Part shown: piece by piece, positions 52,046 through 64,000 of the stretch | Layout: each line of letters starts with the position of its first letter | Numbering within the stretch: position 1 is the stretch's first letter | Assembly: GCA_011800155.1 (NCBI GenBank) | Contig: CM022370.1 | Span: 2,914,001-2,978,000, forward strand | Source: Flammulina velutipes | Taxonomy: Eukaryota; Basidiomycota; Agaricomycetes; Agaricales; Physalacriaceae | Length of the DNA: 64,000 nucleotides | Reading direction: 5' to 3' | Translations under genes and position numbers: made by a program | Notes under the pieces: generated by a model | What the model was told of the DNA's origin: nothing | The model's database searches: none | The model's input: only the letters and a program-made list of their open reading frames with translations

Positions 52046-55000
52046 ATGAGCGAAGTAACGGCAAACGCCGGACGTCTCTTTCTTATGGACCACGACGAAG
52101 AGCTTGAGCAGATTAGGTGCGTTCTTCATTGCTCTCTCTGCGCGCTCTCTGAACATTTCAAAGACGATATCAGGACTTTACAACGATAGGTTGGCATCGA
52201 GTCGCCCAATAAATACGCGCCGTACCTAAAGCAACGCAGACTGGATCCAGGATTCAATCCTCGAACGCGACAGACGACTGCGAAATACGCGCGATGAGCA
52301 GCTGAAAGGCAGAGGCCCAAGAGATGCTTCATGGCTCTGGGCACAATTCACAAGAGCAGTAAAATCTGGCCAGAACTGGTTCGTTGTCAGTCTCGTCGGT
52401 GCGTCTCCTTTTCATCTTTATCTGTGCTGCTTTAACCAAAGATGATAGGCATTTGCATCGGCTTCAACGCCGCTATCATCTCCATCGTCTCCGAATGGCT
52501 CTCCGACCTCAAGATGGGATATTGCTCAGACGGATGGTGGTTGAACAAGCATTTCTGTTGTTGGGAGATTGAAACGGACGATACAGATATCTGCGAGTCG
52601 TGGCATCCATGGAGCACCGTTGGCCCAGCTAGAGGCTTCGTCTACATCATATTCGCTGTGCGTCGCGCCCTCTCTTACCACTTTGACACTCACTGCTCGC
52701 AGGCCATGTTCTCATTCACAGCCGCCCACCTCGTGCGCTCCCTCGCAAAGTACGCAGCCGGCTCCGGAATATCAGAAATAAAATGTATTTTGGCCGGGTT
52801 CATCATGCAGGGATTTTTGGGATTCACGACATTCTTCATCAAGAGTATAACCCTGGTTTGTCTCTTAGGACATCTCTGCTAGGCTCTCTGACACTTCCCG
52901 AAGCCTTTGGTCATTGCCTCCGGTCTTTCAGTAGGAAAGGAAGGCCCGTCGGTTCACGTTGCGTGTTGTATTGGGTATACTGTAGCAGGCCTTTTCAAAC
53001 GCTTCTCTAAAAGCGAAGGTGAGTCACGGACAATGTATCTATCTATACCGCCGCTAATTCTCACCTTTAGGGAAGATGCGCGAAATTGTCACTGCAGCAA
53101 GTGCGGCAGGTGTCGCAGTTGCTTTCGGTTCCCCTATTGGCGGCGTGTTGTTCTCAATCGAAGTCAGTCAACAATTTCTTTACTTCGGCGTGACTCACTA
53201 AGCTTTTTTTCAGGAGATGAGCCACGCCTTTAGCATTCGGACAATGTGGCGCAGCTTCTTTTGTGCCCTTGTGGCTACTGTGACGCTCTCGGTTCGTACC
53301 CCTCCCTCATAATAAGGTCGCCCCTTCAACGAGCCTTTAGGCTATGAACCCGTTTCGTACCGGCAAACTCGTCCTGTTCCAGGTCACCTATGACCGCGAC
53401 TGGCATTTCTTCGAAATCATCTTCTTCGTCATCCTCGGCGTATTTGGGGTGAGATAAGAATTCACCTCCCACAAGTCTTTCTGACGGATATCCCAAGGGG
53501 CTGTATGGAGCCATTGTGGTCAAGTTCAATCTGCAAGTCGCCGCTTTCCGTCGCAAACACTTGGCCAACCACGGGGTTGCAGAAGCTGTCACGTTAGCGA
53601 TAATAACCGCCATTATTGGGTACCCCAATCGGTTCTTGAGGATAGATATGACTGAGAGCATGGCGATTCTCTTTCGTGAATGTGAAGGGGACGTAGACAA
53701 CATATGCCAGTGCGTACTATCTGACATCAATAATAATGAATGTTGTTCTCAAATGGTGGGATAGGACAGCGACGCAATGGCGACTCGCCAATTCGTTGAT
53801 ACTAGCTACAATTATACGAACTGTGCTTGTTATCATTTCGTATGGGTGTAAAGTCCCCGCTGGGATATTTGTTCCGTCTATGGCTATCGGCGCGACGTTT
53901 GGTCGCACGGTGGGGATCTGTGTGCGAGCTATGTATCGGTGCGTCGTGCCATGACAGCCTGCATCTTGCATGACGTTTATTTCCCGTTTAGCGCCTATCC
54001 TCAGTCAGGCATCTTTGCGTTCTGCGACCCGAATGTGCCGTGTATCACGCCTGGGACGTACGCCTTCCTTGGTGCTGCAGCTGCGTTGAGGTGAGGAGTG
54101 GGTTATGTGAATGAAATGAAAGCCTCATAATTTCACAGCGGCGTCATGCGCATAACTGTCTCGGTGGTGGTCATCATGTTTGAGCTAACTGGGGCGTTGA
54201 CGTATATTCTCCCAACAATGGTAATAATTCTTCGTCATGCCCATTTTCCACTGACGCTTTGTAGATTGTTCTGTTGGTGACGAAGGCTGTTGGAGATATG
54301 TTGGGCGTGGTTGGGATTGCAGATGAGATGATACGATTCAACGGTTTCCCGTTTCTGGAAAAGGAAGATCACGCGTATAACGTGGATGGTGCGGTTGTTC
54401 CCATGCTTTTTCTTTTGCTAATGCATTGTTCAGTGTCTGCGGTAATGCGAAATGAGCTCCACGTCCTGACCGAGTCTGGAATGCGCGTCAAAGATATTGG
54501 TAAGACGCCCCACGGATGACTCATAGTTTGTCGTAGACTCGAGCTGACTTTGAGTAGAAACTGTGCTATTTGCCAGCGACGTGAAGGGATTCCCCATCGT
54601 GTCCGCCGATGGATTCAGAACGTTGGTTGGGTACATGGGCCGGACGGAATTACTGTTTGCTCTCGGTGCGCGTCATTTCCCGATATGTTGGGTACGCGGT
54701 CTGAATCTCAGCAACGTAGATCGATTCCGAAAAGTGCGAGACGTTGACGTCGAGACGCCGTGTCATTTTACGTCGAACGAACGGGAGCGAGAGAACCTGA
54801 ATGCGCCTATGGGGATGGAGGAGGATGTGATGAATGATGGTGTATTTGAGGCTGCGTCTGCTACGGAGGGGCTGAAGTTCTGGCCTTGGGTGAACCACGT
54901 GGGTCTTTTTCGTTGAGCTGGAGGGAGTGTGTTGTTGATCCTCCACAGACGCCGATGACGGTATCACCACAGCTTCCTTTGGAGATTGTGATGCAGCTGT

Positions 55001-55279
55001 TTAAACGGATGGGGTATGTGTGATGTTGGACATACCTGATATGGAGTACTCATTCTAGATTTCAGGCCGCGTGTTATTCTGGTGGAGGACCATGGAATGT
55101 TGGCTGGGCTGGTGACGGTCAAGGACGTTCTGCGGTTTATTGCGACGGAGAAGCTGGACCACGTACCTTCGTTTGACGAGCGTGGCGGGCTGGACGGGCT
55201 GCTGGAGGAAGCGTGGACATGGACGTTGGACATTGTACATCGATTTATTGACTGGAGTAGACGGCTACGGAGACGGTAG
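52046..55279 (+). CDS. GEF1: CLC-type chloride/proton transporter, Gef1-like
   Basis: Nineteen exons: 52046-52116, 52164-52189, 52240-52398, 52449-52657, 52703-52855, 52904-53018, 53071-53162, 53214-53291, 53341-53448, 53498-53709, 53765-53938, 53992-54090, 54139-54220, 54265-54388, 54434-54499, 54558-54665, 54720-54898, 54949-55013, 55066-55279; 777 residues. Endomembrane anion transporter. Seen: filter motifs [18 protein letters not shown] (gating Glu) and GIFVPSM, and the SIEEMSHAF segment that carries the proton Glu of Cl-/H+ exchangers. Two CBS domains follow: [16 protein letters not shown] with [14 protein letters not shown], and [11 protein letters not shown] with [14 protein letters not shown]. 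Yeast Gef1 supplies chloride to Golgi and vacuole compartments for copper loading and acidification. The presence of both Glu residues predicts exchange, not channel, activity. Confidence 0.94.
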
Positions 55280-55420
55280 CGATTTCAATCATATCATATC
55301 ATTATTGGTCCGGAGCCCAGGATTGAGGTCGGGGGTTCTTAATTGAGGAGTCCCGATCACTGACGTCATGATCACACCTGTAAAAGTGGCGCCTGAAATA
55401 GCGGCACCAAACAAAGTTCG

Positions 55421-55427
55421 TATAAAA
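55421..55427 (+). promoter_or_regulatory. TATA box
   Basis: TATAAAA, 56 bp before the ATG of the small protein gene at 55483, in the expected orientation. Confidence 0.55.
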
Positions 55428-55482
55428 GCAACATTCTCGGCCTGACGACTCCTTCACTTTTCCCCGTCACTCCGCCCAAAAA

Positions 55483-55770
55483 ATGACTACATACCAAGGC
55501 TCTTCGTCGACTGAAGCAGACAGGCTTCAGTATTCGCAGGAGCTCGCTGCGTACACCCTCCGCCAGTTCTCACAGGCGCATTTGACCGTGAGCAAGGACG
55601 AATTCGCAGCCGCGAAGGTTCCGCCGAGCATATCACGCCGCATAGAGAGCATCCGTACGTCCATATCTCCCCTTTAATCCCGCGCCCGTGCTCATCATCT
55701 GTGTCCAGTCAAGTTTAAATCATCACCAGACATCATCGCGTCCCCGCGTCACTCACCTCGTCATACCTAA
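55483..55770 (+). CDS. small protein of unknown function (77 residues)
   Basis: Two exons (55483-55654 and 55709-55770) with a 54-bp intron. Seen: an amphipathic helix (DRLQYSQELAAYTLRQFSQAH), then DEFAAAKVPPSISRRIESIR and a basic Ser/Pro/His tail. No signal peptide or membrane helix. A TATA box sits at the right distance and the intron has good sites, so expression is likely. I recognise no domain. Confidence 0.6.
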
Positions 55771-56099
55771 GAAAAAACCGCTCTCTTTCCTCGCTCCGGG
55801 ATCTTTTATTTATTGTGAGTTGTCCCATCGTCCGCCACACTGGTGAATCCCGCTGACGCCTCGCCAGACCGCATTGTATTATAGAACGCATTACACCACG
55901 CCGAGGCATCTAATCGTACGACGACCCTCTCCGTCCTTTCAAGTATTCTTCTAGATATGTTGGGCTTTTACCACTTTTGTATTTGTACTGGATTCAATGG
56001 TTTTTTTTCTCGTCGTCGTATCGCGTCGAAATCCGATGTGCACCGCCCCTGTCGTCCCTGAAGACACACTTGCGCATTTTATTCGAGTGTACTTACATA
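55771..56099. other. convergent intergenic region
   Basis: 3' flanks of the small gene and of TSR1. Contains a T8 run at 56001-56008. No gene. Confidence 0.45.
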
Positions 56100-58860
56100 C
56101 TACTGCTCAATGGCCATCGCGTCCTTCTCGCTCGCCGTGCTCCCCGTCCCCGCCTTCCACATCCCCGCCCACCTGGGATAGACACGTTTGTATAGCGACA
56201 TACACACCGTATCCATCTGATTAATGGGTCCGTCGAAATGAGCCTTGAAATACCCATGTGTCCCAAGAGATTCCTTAATATGGCCCGTCCGTCCCAGTTT
56301 AGTGTGGAGCTGGATGGGTTTGAAGTACTGGATGTCCTCTGGGAAACGATCAGAATCAGATCCAGAGAGAAGGAGGAGAGAGAAAGACATACCAGGGTTA
56401 AAGAACATGTATCGCACGCTCGCGGTCTTCTTGTGGACTTTGAAGGGATGTCCGGTGAGGATTACGCGCTTCGCGATGATGCGGGTCGTGTCTGGATTGA
56501 GGAACGATCCTGTCGCGACCAGATGCGGGGCTGGCCAATCGTAAGAAACATAAAACAGAAATCGGAAATCGGAGCGGAATGGGTACCTTGTTCATCCGCG
56601 GTCTCTCGAAGCATGACGCATGGCTGTTTCCCAAAGATGACGGGCCCGTAGATGGTGGCCACGGAAGTGACGCCGTGCCGGAGGTACCGCTCGGATTTGT
56701 GCACGTTGTTGGGGCCTTTCCCGCCCCCGCGGGTGTGTTGGCTGTAGATAGGGTTGACGCGCAGCCGGCGTGGGCCCACACACAATATCAACGGGTCCTA
56801 AGAAAGAAGATCAGTAAAAACCGCGCCACACTAAAAAAGAAATCCAACCTTGGACCGCACACTCCCATCATACTCCGTGTTCCGCTGAACAGTAAAGTGG
56901 AGGACCGAGACTTTGTGCTCATGCTGCAGAAGGGAGAATAGAACGAGGGGAGCGGTGGGTGTAGCGTCTTGGGGTACGTCCTTGATGTATACCGTTACCC
57001 GCAGTCCGGGCTAAAGGGATTTTCAGTGAGTGGGTTCAACGATGCGATGGGAAGGAGACTAACCTGTGCGACGGCAACTTCCTCGTCCGCTCGCCGCCGG
57101 ACGTTCCGCTCCGTGCGCTTGTAGTCCTCAAACTGGAAAATACGCGCATAATCCCGGGGGAGGTTCTCGAAGGGGTCCCAAGGGCTGGTGCGGAAGGAGC
57201 GTAAACCGCGGAATCGCTGGAAGCGCGTGCGGGCGGCGATGTCGTCCGGCGTGTCCATCTCGTCTGGGAAGCTGAGGTCGTTTTCTTCTTCTCGTTGTCT
57301 GCTGCGCCATGATGCGAGTCTGGGAGGTGTTGGTTTGAATAAGGGAAGGGAAGGGAAGAGGGAGGGGGGGAGAACTTACTGTTTAGATTCTTCTTCGTTG
57401 TCGAGGTCTTGGAAAGCGACGCCTTGTCGGCTTTCGATGTCCATTTCGGTGTCTTCTTCCATGGGCATGTCTACCATTTCTTCTTCTTCTTCCTCTTCCT
57501 CCATACCGTGATCACTGGCGTCTCGGTCCTCGTCGTTGGCATCGTCTTCGTCGCTTTCGTCTACGATCCAGGCAGCTTGGTACTCGCTCGTGCCTTTTGG
57601 TATGCGCTTGACGATTTTGGGTGTCGTCCCAGATGGTGCATCGGGGAGGTCTTCCCTGTCACCGGAAAAGTCATTCATTTCATCTTCCGTTGGCCATGTC
57701 TGTTCGTTTGCCATATCATCTGGCTCGTTCTCTGATACGAGTGAGTCGGCCGAGGACGAGTCTGGTTCTGCTACGAGGGTGGGTTCGATGTCCATGGCAC
57801 CTCTACTGTTTCGGGGTAGTGGTGCGGTAAGTATCTATAAAAGCAAATGAGCAAAAGACCAATAATAGGGAAGAAAATAATATTCACTTTGGCTACTTGA
57901 AAGTCACCAACGTTCGGAATGTGTATGAGTCTATTGGGAGACATGGGTGCGCCCCGAACGACACCAGTCACCGCCAACGTGCCGTCCTGCCATTCCGAAC
58001 TCTCTGCGAGAATCCAGGAGCGACCTTCACGCCACCGGACATCGGCGGGTTTACCTTCTGCGACGGTCCGAACGGCGTTGAGGCGGTCTGAGCTTGCGTG
58101 CAAGTCGAACACACGGAGTTGTGTGGGGACGAAGTATTGGATGAAGGAGAGCAGGGACTTGAGTGTGGCTGTGCGGGATTTGGGATCGAGAGCGTCGTTG
58201 GGTGCGACGACGGTGACTACGTCTGGGAGGCCCTGCGCCTGGAGGGTGCGCAGAAGGGTGTCTCCCCAGACGTCGACTTGGACGGTGCTGGATAATGCGA
58301 AGACGACGTAGTCTGCGACTTTACATGCATCTAGCGCGGTGTACATTTGTCTGTACGGAACACTTATGAATTGAAGGGATGTTTTAAAGCGCTCTGCTTT
58401 TAGTTTCCAGAGTGGGGAGGGGGTGTGGGGGACGTCGAGGGCGGATGCGAGGGATGCGACGATGGCGTCGGGGGTGAGGTCCGGGGAGAGCGGGATGACG
58501 GCGACGATGCGGGGGGCACCGTCGACGCCGTGGAAGAGGCGCGTGGCGGAGACGAGGGCGGTGCGCTTTTTGAGCTGTTGTTGTTTGGCGTTGTTCTTGC
58601 GGTTTAGGCGCGCCTGGGCCGATGCGGCGGTTGATGATGCCTTTGGCGACTGTCGAGCGACGCGGCCTGCGATCGTCCATTAAACAATTGTTTACTTGTA
58701 GATCTAACCATACCTTTTGCTGCATCGCGCAGAGATGACTTTGTTGCATGTTTCGATTTGAATGTTTTATTTTGCTACAATAAACAGTCAGCCAGAGATC
58801 GTCGCAGCTAATTGCGCCACGCACCTGCTTCAGCGTCGGGCGATGGTGGAACTCTCCCAT
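56100..58860 (-). CDS. TSR1: ribosome biogenesis protein Tsr1 (40S maturation)
   Basis: Nine exons: 58860-58825, 58774-58714, 58666-57888, 57834-57380, 57319-57064, 57010-56849, 56797-56587, 56530-56393, 56338-56100; 778 residues. It binds late cytoplasmic pre-40S particles and blocks premature translation factor binding. Seen: basic N-terminus ([20 protein letters not shown]), a degenerate GTPase-like fold without a P-loop ([26 protein letters not shown]), the AARP2CN-type segment ([33 protein letters not shown]), an acidic middle (Glu/Asp runs), and the conserved C-terminal Bms1/Tsr1 region ([35 protein letters not shown]). Length is normal for the family. Confidence 0.95.
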
Positions 58861-58943
58861 CGTTATCGAGCGCACAAATTAAGCACTGAAATTTTGTCGA
58901 TCAATTCGATTCTGTTCCGTTCGGCAAATGCCATGTGCATTTC
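58861..58943. promoter_or_regulatory. very short bidirectional promoter (TSR1 / PIG-U)
   Basis: 83 bp between divergent start codons of two housekeeping genes. No TATA box. Confidence 0.5.
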
Positions 58944-60583
58944 ATGACCTTTTCACCATCGCTGCCCCTCGTCTTTGCCGTCCTCGTCGCGTCGCGCCTG
59001 CTGCTCTCGACGACGACAAGCATTAACGAGCATCTCATACACGACCACCAGCTGTCGTCGCCCCTCACGTCCTACTTGAATTGTATGTCCACGTCGCACA
59101 GACCGTGCCAAAGAGCTGACTGGCCCAGTGCGGGAGGGCATCTATCTCTTTAACCATGGCATAGATCCATACTCAGGCGGTGTATTCCGACATGTACGCC
59201 CTACTCACATCCTTATATCTCCCCGACTAACCAAACCCAGTCCCCGCTGTATCTCTCCGGGTTCTCCACCATCCTCCCGTCGTCCCCAACGCGCGTCCAT
59301 CTTCTATGGACATTCTTTGACATGGCAGCAGCGTGGTCACTCATTCGGATACGACGAGCACGGCAGAGAAATTCAACTGCCCCCAGCAATGCCTCCAGCG
59401 ACTCTCTCATAGCCGTCCTGTGCGTCCGCACTCTCCCAGCATCCCCTTCATCTCTGACACGTATTTCAGATACTTCCTAAATCCTTACATCCTTCTTCCC
59501 AGCCTGGCACTGTCCACCTCATCCATAGAGAACTCAGTCATTCTGTTCGCCATCGCACTTGCAAGCGAAGGTATATATCTGTGTCCCTCAGCTCTGCATC
59601 TCGCTGACACGCAGACAGGACAAGCATCAATATGCCTCCTCAACCTGGCGCTCGCCATACACCTCTCCCTCCCGTCGGTGCTCCTCATAGCCCCGCTCAT
59701 GATGCTCCTCGTCGCATCACCGATGTCAAGCCTCGCTACACCGAAGCCATTCGAGGGTTACACCAAAAGGATACCACGACTCCTCTCCGAATTAGCCCAA
59801 TATTTTGTTGGTCTAACCCTAGCGTCAACGCTGGTATGCGGTGGATTGACCTGGATACCTCAGACTTGGGGCGCGACGTACGTTGTTGCCTGCATGTTCT
59901 CTCCCCCTCGTTCCAACCCTTCTTAGACTCACACTTCCCGACCTCACACCAAACCCCGGCCTGTGGTGGTACTTCTTCACTGAAATGTTCGATCATTTCC
60001 GGCCGTTCTTCCTCATGGTCTTTTCGGTGCGTTATTGAAACAACGATTCTTGGAGTGAAGTTTTCCTCAATTCGACTATCTATCAGGTCCATCTGTTGAT
60101 TTACATTGCGCCTATCTGCATCAAATTCCAGTGGGTCCAGGGATTATCTCTTACCTCGACACGTCTGACTATGTTAACAGATATGACCCTCTATTCGCTA
60201 CCTTCTTGCTAGTTGGCGTTCTTGGGATTTTCAAAGCATACCCTACGCTATCCGATCCAGGTCTCTTCCTGTCTATGATATCCGTGTTTCCCGAGATATA
60301 TCCTTGTACGCCATATTTCTTCGTCGTCTCTTCCTCGTTGACCTTCCTTGTAGACTTGCGACACCCCATCGTGACATCGCTGCTTCACCTACACGCAGCA
60401 TTGCTCCTACCGCTATTCCATCAACTGTGGCTGGTACAGGGAACGGGGAACGCGAATTTCTTCTATGCGGTAACGTTGGTGTTTGCGTGTGCGAATGGGG
60501 CGGCGCTTGTTGATTGTGTGTGGGCGGGGTTGAGGATTGCGATTGGGAAGGATGTGGATGGGTATGTTGTGACACAGGAGTAA
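58944..60583 (+). CDS. GAB1: GPI transamidase subunit PIG-U (Gab1/Cdc91)
   Basis: Eight exons: 58944-59082, 59129-59193, 59241-59419, 59470-59570, 59619-59877, 59927-60026, 60087-60130, 60181-60583; 429 residues. ER membrane subunit of the complex that attaches GPI anchors to proteins. Seen: around eight hydrophobic helices, the luminal start [41 protein letters not shown], and [19 protein letters not shown], which matches the family's most conserved segment. Length matches yeast Gab1 (394) and human PIG-U (435). Confidence 0.93.
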
Positions 60584-60660
60584 TTATGAGGAAATAGTGA
60601 ATTGCTTCATCTGTTACAACGGGTGTGCTAATTGTCAATGTATTGGACACGCACACATAC

Positions 60661-61910
60661 TCAATCCTCCCAATCGGGGCAGGGTGCACCTATGACCATC
60701 TCGAATACCTGTCTGTTCGTCAGCGGCCTCATCTTTTCCTCGAGGTCTGGGATGGGAGCGGTGTCTTTCTCATCGTCCACTGTTGTCCAGACTTCGGGAT
60801 GCTTAGCCTTGTACTCTTCTCGTAGGGAAATATGGAAAATCCAGTCTATCGATGGCAGCTGCGATTTCTGGATGGCGCCTGCACAATTGAAGTTAGCCGA
60901 TATGGAGAGGATTAGAAAAAGCATGGGCCGCACAGTCGCCTGCGGAGTTGTTGGATCCCACTGGGAATGAATCACCGGACAAACAAACCTCTGAGGTCTT
61001 CGCCAACGCGCTTCCGCTTTAATGGGTTAGCAGCCTCCATTCTGATCCCCATCCCCATCACCCCGTCGTCTTCACGAATGACATACGACTCAAACAACAT
61101 CCACGCAAACAGAAGGTAATTCGGGATCCTCTTGGGCATCGGGTGATACTCCAGTTACAGAGGTGCACGAAACCCTCATGAAGAAGAAACACATGTAGCT
61201 GGTGCTACTAGTGACCCGCCTCGAAGAGGCTTTGTATACCGGTTTCGTGGGTGACGGCGTTTCGGAGGTCGTGTATTGGATGTGCCGTCTGGAACGGGAT
61301 AAGGAGGCTGGAGGTTGTCTGAGATGTGGTGGGATGAGAACTGAGGATCAGTGAGGGGGGGAGAGGGGGAGGAGGAAGGTAGGACGTACCCACTTGCTGT
61401 GTGCAGGAGGAACAAGGTAAGCTGTGTGAAGAATCAAATTATGGTTAGTGAGGATACTTACATTGTCTGGAATCGAGCTCCGGTAGTTCGCGTGCGATGT
61501 TTTTTGGGGGTGGAGGCCATGAGCATGCATCGCGCCGGGAGGGTCTCGAGCGGGAGGTCGGTGTCGTTCTCTGGGATTCTCCAATGTGGAGGGAGGGACT
61601 TTAGGGGGGGGGGGTCCATGAGTCAAAATCGGGGATGATGGAGTATTCGCCTGCATGAAAGTAGTGGTTCCCTGGTAAGAAGAAAAGGGCTGTTAGGTGG
61701 AGGGAGGGTGGCGTCATGTGAGCTCGAGAGGAATCCGCTGGTTGTGTCACTGTCAGTCACGATGCGGCAAGCGTCCAGAGCGAGCGTTAGTGGGAAACCG
61801 ATGGCGTCGTGTACGCCGAATGCTAGAAAGCTGCGGTGGTGGGTTGGATGGGAGAAGGTGATACGGCTACATGAAGGAGTGGTTCGATTTAAGCGTGGAC
61901 GCGACTCCAT
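60661..61910 (-). pseudogene. decayed HNH-endonuclease-type gene
   Basis: Read from high to low coordinates, pieces follow the layout of basidiomycete HNH proteins: AFGVHDAIGFPLTLALDACRI, NHYFHAGEYSIIPDFDSW, PENDTDLPLETLPARCMLM, then TAYLVPPAHSKW (the family has a His where Tyr stands), SHHISDNLQPPYPV, IHDLRNAVTHETGIQSLFEA, YHPMPKRIPNYLLFAWMLF, and a C-terminal exon ending GAPCPDWED. At least two changes of frame are needed between neighbouring pieces that lie in one exon or do not splice in phase, and the first HNH histidine is lost. An 11-base G/C homopolymer (61602-61612 region) lies within it. Older or newer indels, or my splicing limits, could each contribute. Confidence 0.6.
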
Positions 61911-62660
61911 GGTGGACTTAATTCAAAAGGCTCAAGCTTAGATAATATGTCACCCATATGAGGGTAGATATGATGTGCACATGGGGATTCACCTTTTGTA
62001 TCGTTCCAGTGCTAGATTCAAGCAACACTCTACATACAGAAGCAATAAAATAGCAATCATCTACAGCAGACTGATTTGCAGTCTGTGTAGAAGATGTGTG
62101 TAAATATTTGATCCCGATCATCAACCAAGTGCCAGTGCTGTTGCCTTCTTTCCACGGCCATGAAAAGCGAAATCGATGAGCAAAGTAGCCCGAGGCTTCT
62201 GCACAGTCTAGCAATATTTCTCTGGTACTCCGGCTATTCTGTACTCGACACGGTATGGCCGCTAGATTCTTCTAACATTGCAATAAAAGCGTGCAGCACT
62301 CACCGCCTCACAGACCTCGCATTATCAATTGATCACACGTCATCGCCTTTTGGCCTTGGTTGCCACTGGACATTTACCACTGTATGACTACCCAAAGTCG
62401 GTTATTATGCAAGCTAGGACCTTTGTCTTCGCCATCACCTTCCTAACACGGCAATTTCAGAATTGGTTGAGCCACTCGACAAAGACCAGTGCGCCTTCCT
62501 TCCCTAAACGGCTATTCTCAAAACCAATTGGCGCGACGAGGATGGCTCTGGGGGTTATAAAGGCGGGGCGAAGCAGCCATCAGTTCTCATACCATCTTCC
62601 CTCTGAGAACTCAACTGCCTTCCTCATCCTCATCCTCACCTCCCAAATTCACCTACTCAA
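61911..62660. other. promoter region of the last C2H2 gene
   Basis: No supported ORF. TATAAAG lies at 62556-62562, about 100 bp before the start codon at 62661, followed by a CT-rich leader typical of fungal 5' UTRs. Confidence 0.45.
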
Positions 62661-63574
62661 ATGCCTCGAGTATCGACTACGAAGACTTGCTCTGCCTCGG
62701 ATTTTGATCCCCTTGTGAGTGCTTACCCGGCACGCGCCACTCACCCATGCTGACATAATTGTTTCTTTTGTTCTCCCTCAGACCATCAAGTGCCCTTGGT
62801 GCCCTTCCCAATTCTCCCACCCCGCCGATCTCAAGCGACATGTGGATATACACGACGCCAAGACTAAGCTGTACGTATAAGTCCTCCCTTTCCATCTCAC
62901 TGTTTATTTACCGTTTCATAGGCGCTTCCGCTGCACTTACGAAGACTGCCCGTTCTCCTCCCGCCAAAAGTGCAACCTGAACGTCCATATAAAGACTGTG
63001 TGCGTATCTACTCGTATCTTCGGATATGAGTTGTATAACTGATGTTTTGAGTAGACACTTGAAGATCAAGGACATCCATTGCGAACACTGCAGCGAGTTC
63101 GTCACTGGGAGCATGTCCTCACTCAACCACCATCTTAAGAGGAAGCACGCTGGGTTGAAGCACACCCATGTCAAGCTCCGCCAACCCGAGCTGTCGTATT
63201 CTCCCCAGACATCGACCTCCTCCGAGTCCGAGTCTGATCCGGAGTCACCTTCCTCCTCGTCTCCTCCATCCCCCACCGAGTTGAAGCTCGAGTCTGATCT
63301 CGACTCAAACACGTACTTTTCCACCCAGTACGACCCCACCGCCTCTACCGCGAAGTCCATGTTCCCCGCCGTGCATGACCTCTACGATTTCTCATTCAAC
63401 CCTTCCGATTTTCAATGGGATTCATACTCCACACCGGCAGCTGACTCTACGACATACTCCCCGTACTACGTGCCATATTCTGCTCCCAGTCCGAGCTTCT
63501 ATCTCGCTCCTCTGGATATGTATGGGACGGAGCCTGAATCAACATGGGAGGTCGATTCTTCGTTGTTCTTTTAG
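62661..63574 (+). CDS. C2H2 zinc-finger protein (three fingers)
   Basis: Four exons: 62661-62714, 62782-62870, 62922-62999, 63055-63574; 246 residues. Seen: finger 1 CPWCPSQFSHPADLKRHVDIH; finger 2 C-x4-C (CTYEDC) ending in H-x4-H across the exon 3/4 junction (HIKTVH); finger 3 CEHCSEFVTGSMSSLNHH ending RKH. The rest is Ser/Pro/Asp/Tyr-rich and probably disordered, ending in FF. Likely a DNA-binding regulator. It differs from the other C2H2 gene in the window in finger number and placement (N-terminal here, C-terminal there), so they are not close paralogs. Confidence 0.85.
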
Positions 63575-64000
63575 CCTGTTCGTGCGGAAACTATTTGTAT
63601 TTTATATAAGGAAGGGACATTGCATTTTGTACATTTATCTAATCACCGTTTATCTTTTCATTAATCCTATGGTGGACACTACGTTTATTGTTTTCTCTGC
63701 ATTTGAACCAAGTTCTCACATTTGATGTCTGTATAACAGTATATCTGATTCTTAGACAACCTTCACCTTCCATACCAGAATGTGGCGTGGTATTGAGTTT
63801 TGTTTTAGTCTATACATATAACACCTTCGTCGTTGATCTCCTTGATATTGAAGTTCGCATCCGCAACAAGATTGACATCCGAGTCATGGGCTCAAAGAAT
63901 GTCGATCATGTCTTTTGCTGAAAACCATGACTGCACTACCACCATTGGCTTCCCTACTTTCCGTCTCTGGGAGTCACCGTTCCATCACCGACGCCTACGA
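63575..64000. other. 3' flank to end of window
   Basis: AT-rich after the stop codon, consistent with a 3' UTR and terminator. No supported gene before the window ends. Confidence 0.45.

Noticed and set aside
1..64000. tRNA genes, rRNA, CRISPR arrays, autonomous transposons, viral inserts
   Set aside because: No cloverleaf, rRNA-like, spaced-repeat, transposase, integrase or reverse-transcriptase signals were recognised on either strand by eye. A tRNAscan and RepeatMasker run would settle this.

Overview
This is nuclear DNA from a filamentous basidiomycete, most likely an Agaricomycete. Nearly every gene is split by short introns (mostly 45-60 bp, GT-AG, with CTAAC/CTGAC-like branch sites), genes are packed on both strands, and the families seen (two WOPR regulators, alcohol oxidase, an RBR ligase, HNH and OTT_1508-like deaminase proteins, a giant GTPase/vWA protein) are typical of that group. 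The species cannot be told from the sequence. All gene models below were spliced by eye. Most of them close to an intact reading frame of 3n bases, which is the main check I could apply.

Layout. 0.2-4 kb: a Fic-domain protein, a small basic protein, and the TFIIA large subunit. 4-8.2 kb: two tandem WOPR-domain transcription factor paralogs. 9.6-14.5 kb: cysteinyl-tRNA synthetase with two in-frame starts, a free-methionine-R-sulfoxide reductase, and a glycolipid transfer protein. 16-26 kb: alcohol oxidase, a CUE protein, a small membrane protein, a SETD6/Rkm4-type lysine methyltransferase, an unknown protein, and the ARFRP1/Arl3 GTPase. 26.3-37.5 kb: an RBR E3 ligase whose catalytic site looks frameshifted, head-to-head with a 45-exon gene for a protein of about 2,167 residues that combines a GBP/VLIG-like GTPase, a Cys/His-rich region and a C-terminal vWA domain. 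38-39.1 kb: relics of two genes (CWC24 and SETD6). 39-46 kb: a secreted protein, a CRAL-TRIO protein, a PPG1-type phosphatase, and a C2H2 factor. 46-52 kb: an unknown small gene, an OTT_1508-like deaminase protein, a four-helix membrane protein, and a foldback repeat. 52-64 kb: a GEF1-type CLC transporter, a small protein, TSR1, PIG-U, a decayed HNH gene, and another C2H2 factor.

How the parts relate. Housekeeping genes (TFIIA, CysRS, ARFRP1, TSR1, PIG-U, CLC, PPG1) are interleaved with accessory genes. No biosynthetic cluster is visible. The region most likely to hold something undescribed is the pair made by the RBR ligase and the giant GTPase-vWA protein, which share a 199-bp promoter region and lie beside a small graveyard of gene fragments. 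No tRNA, rRNA, CRISPR array or intact transposon was seen.
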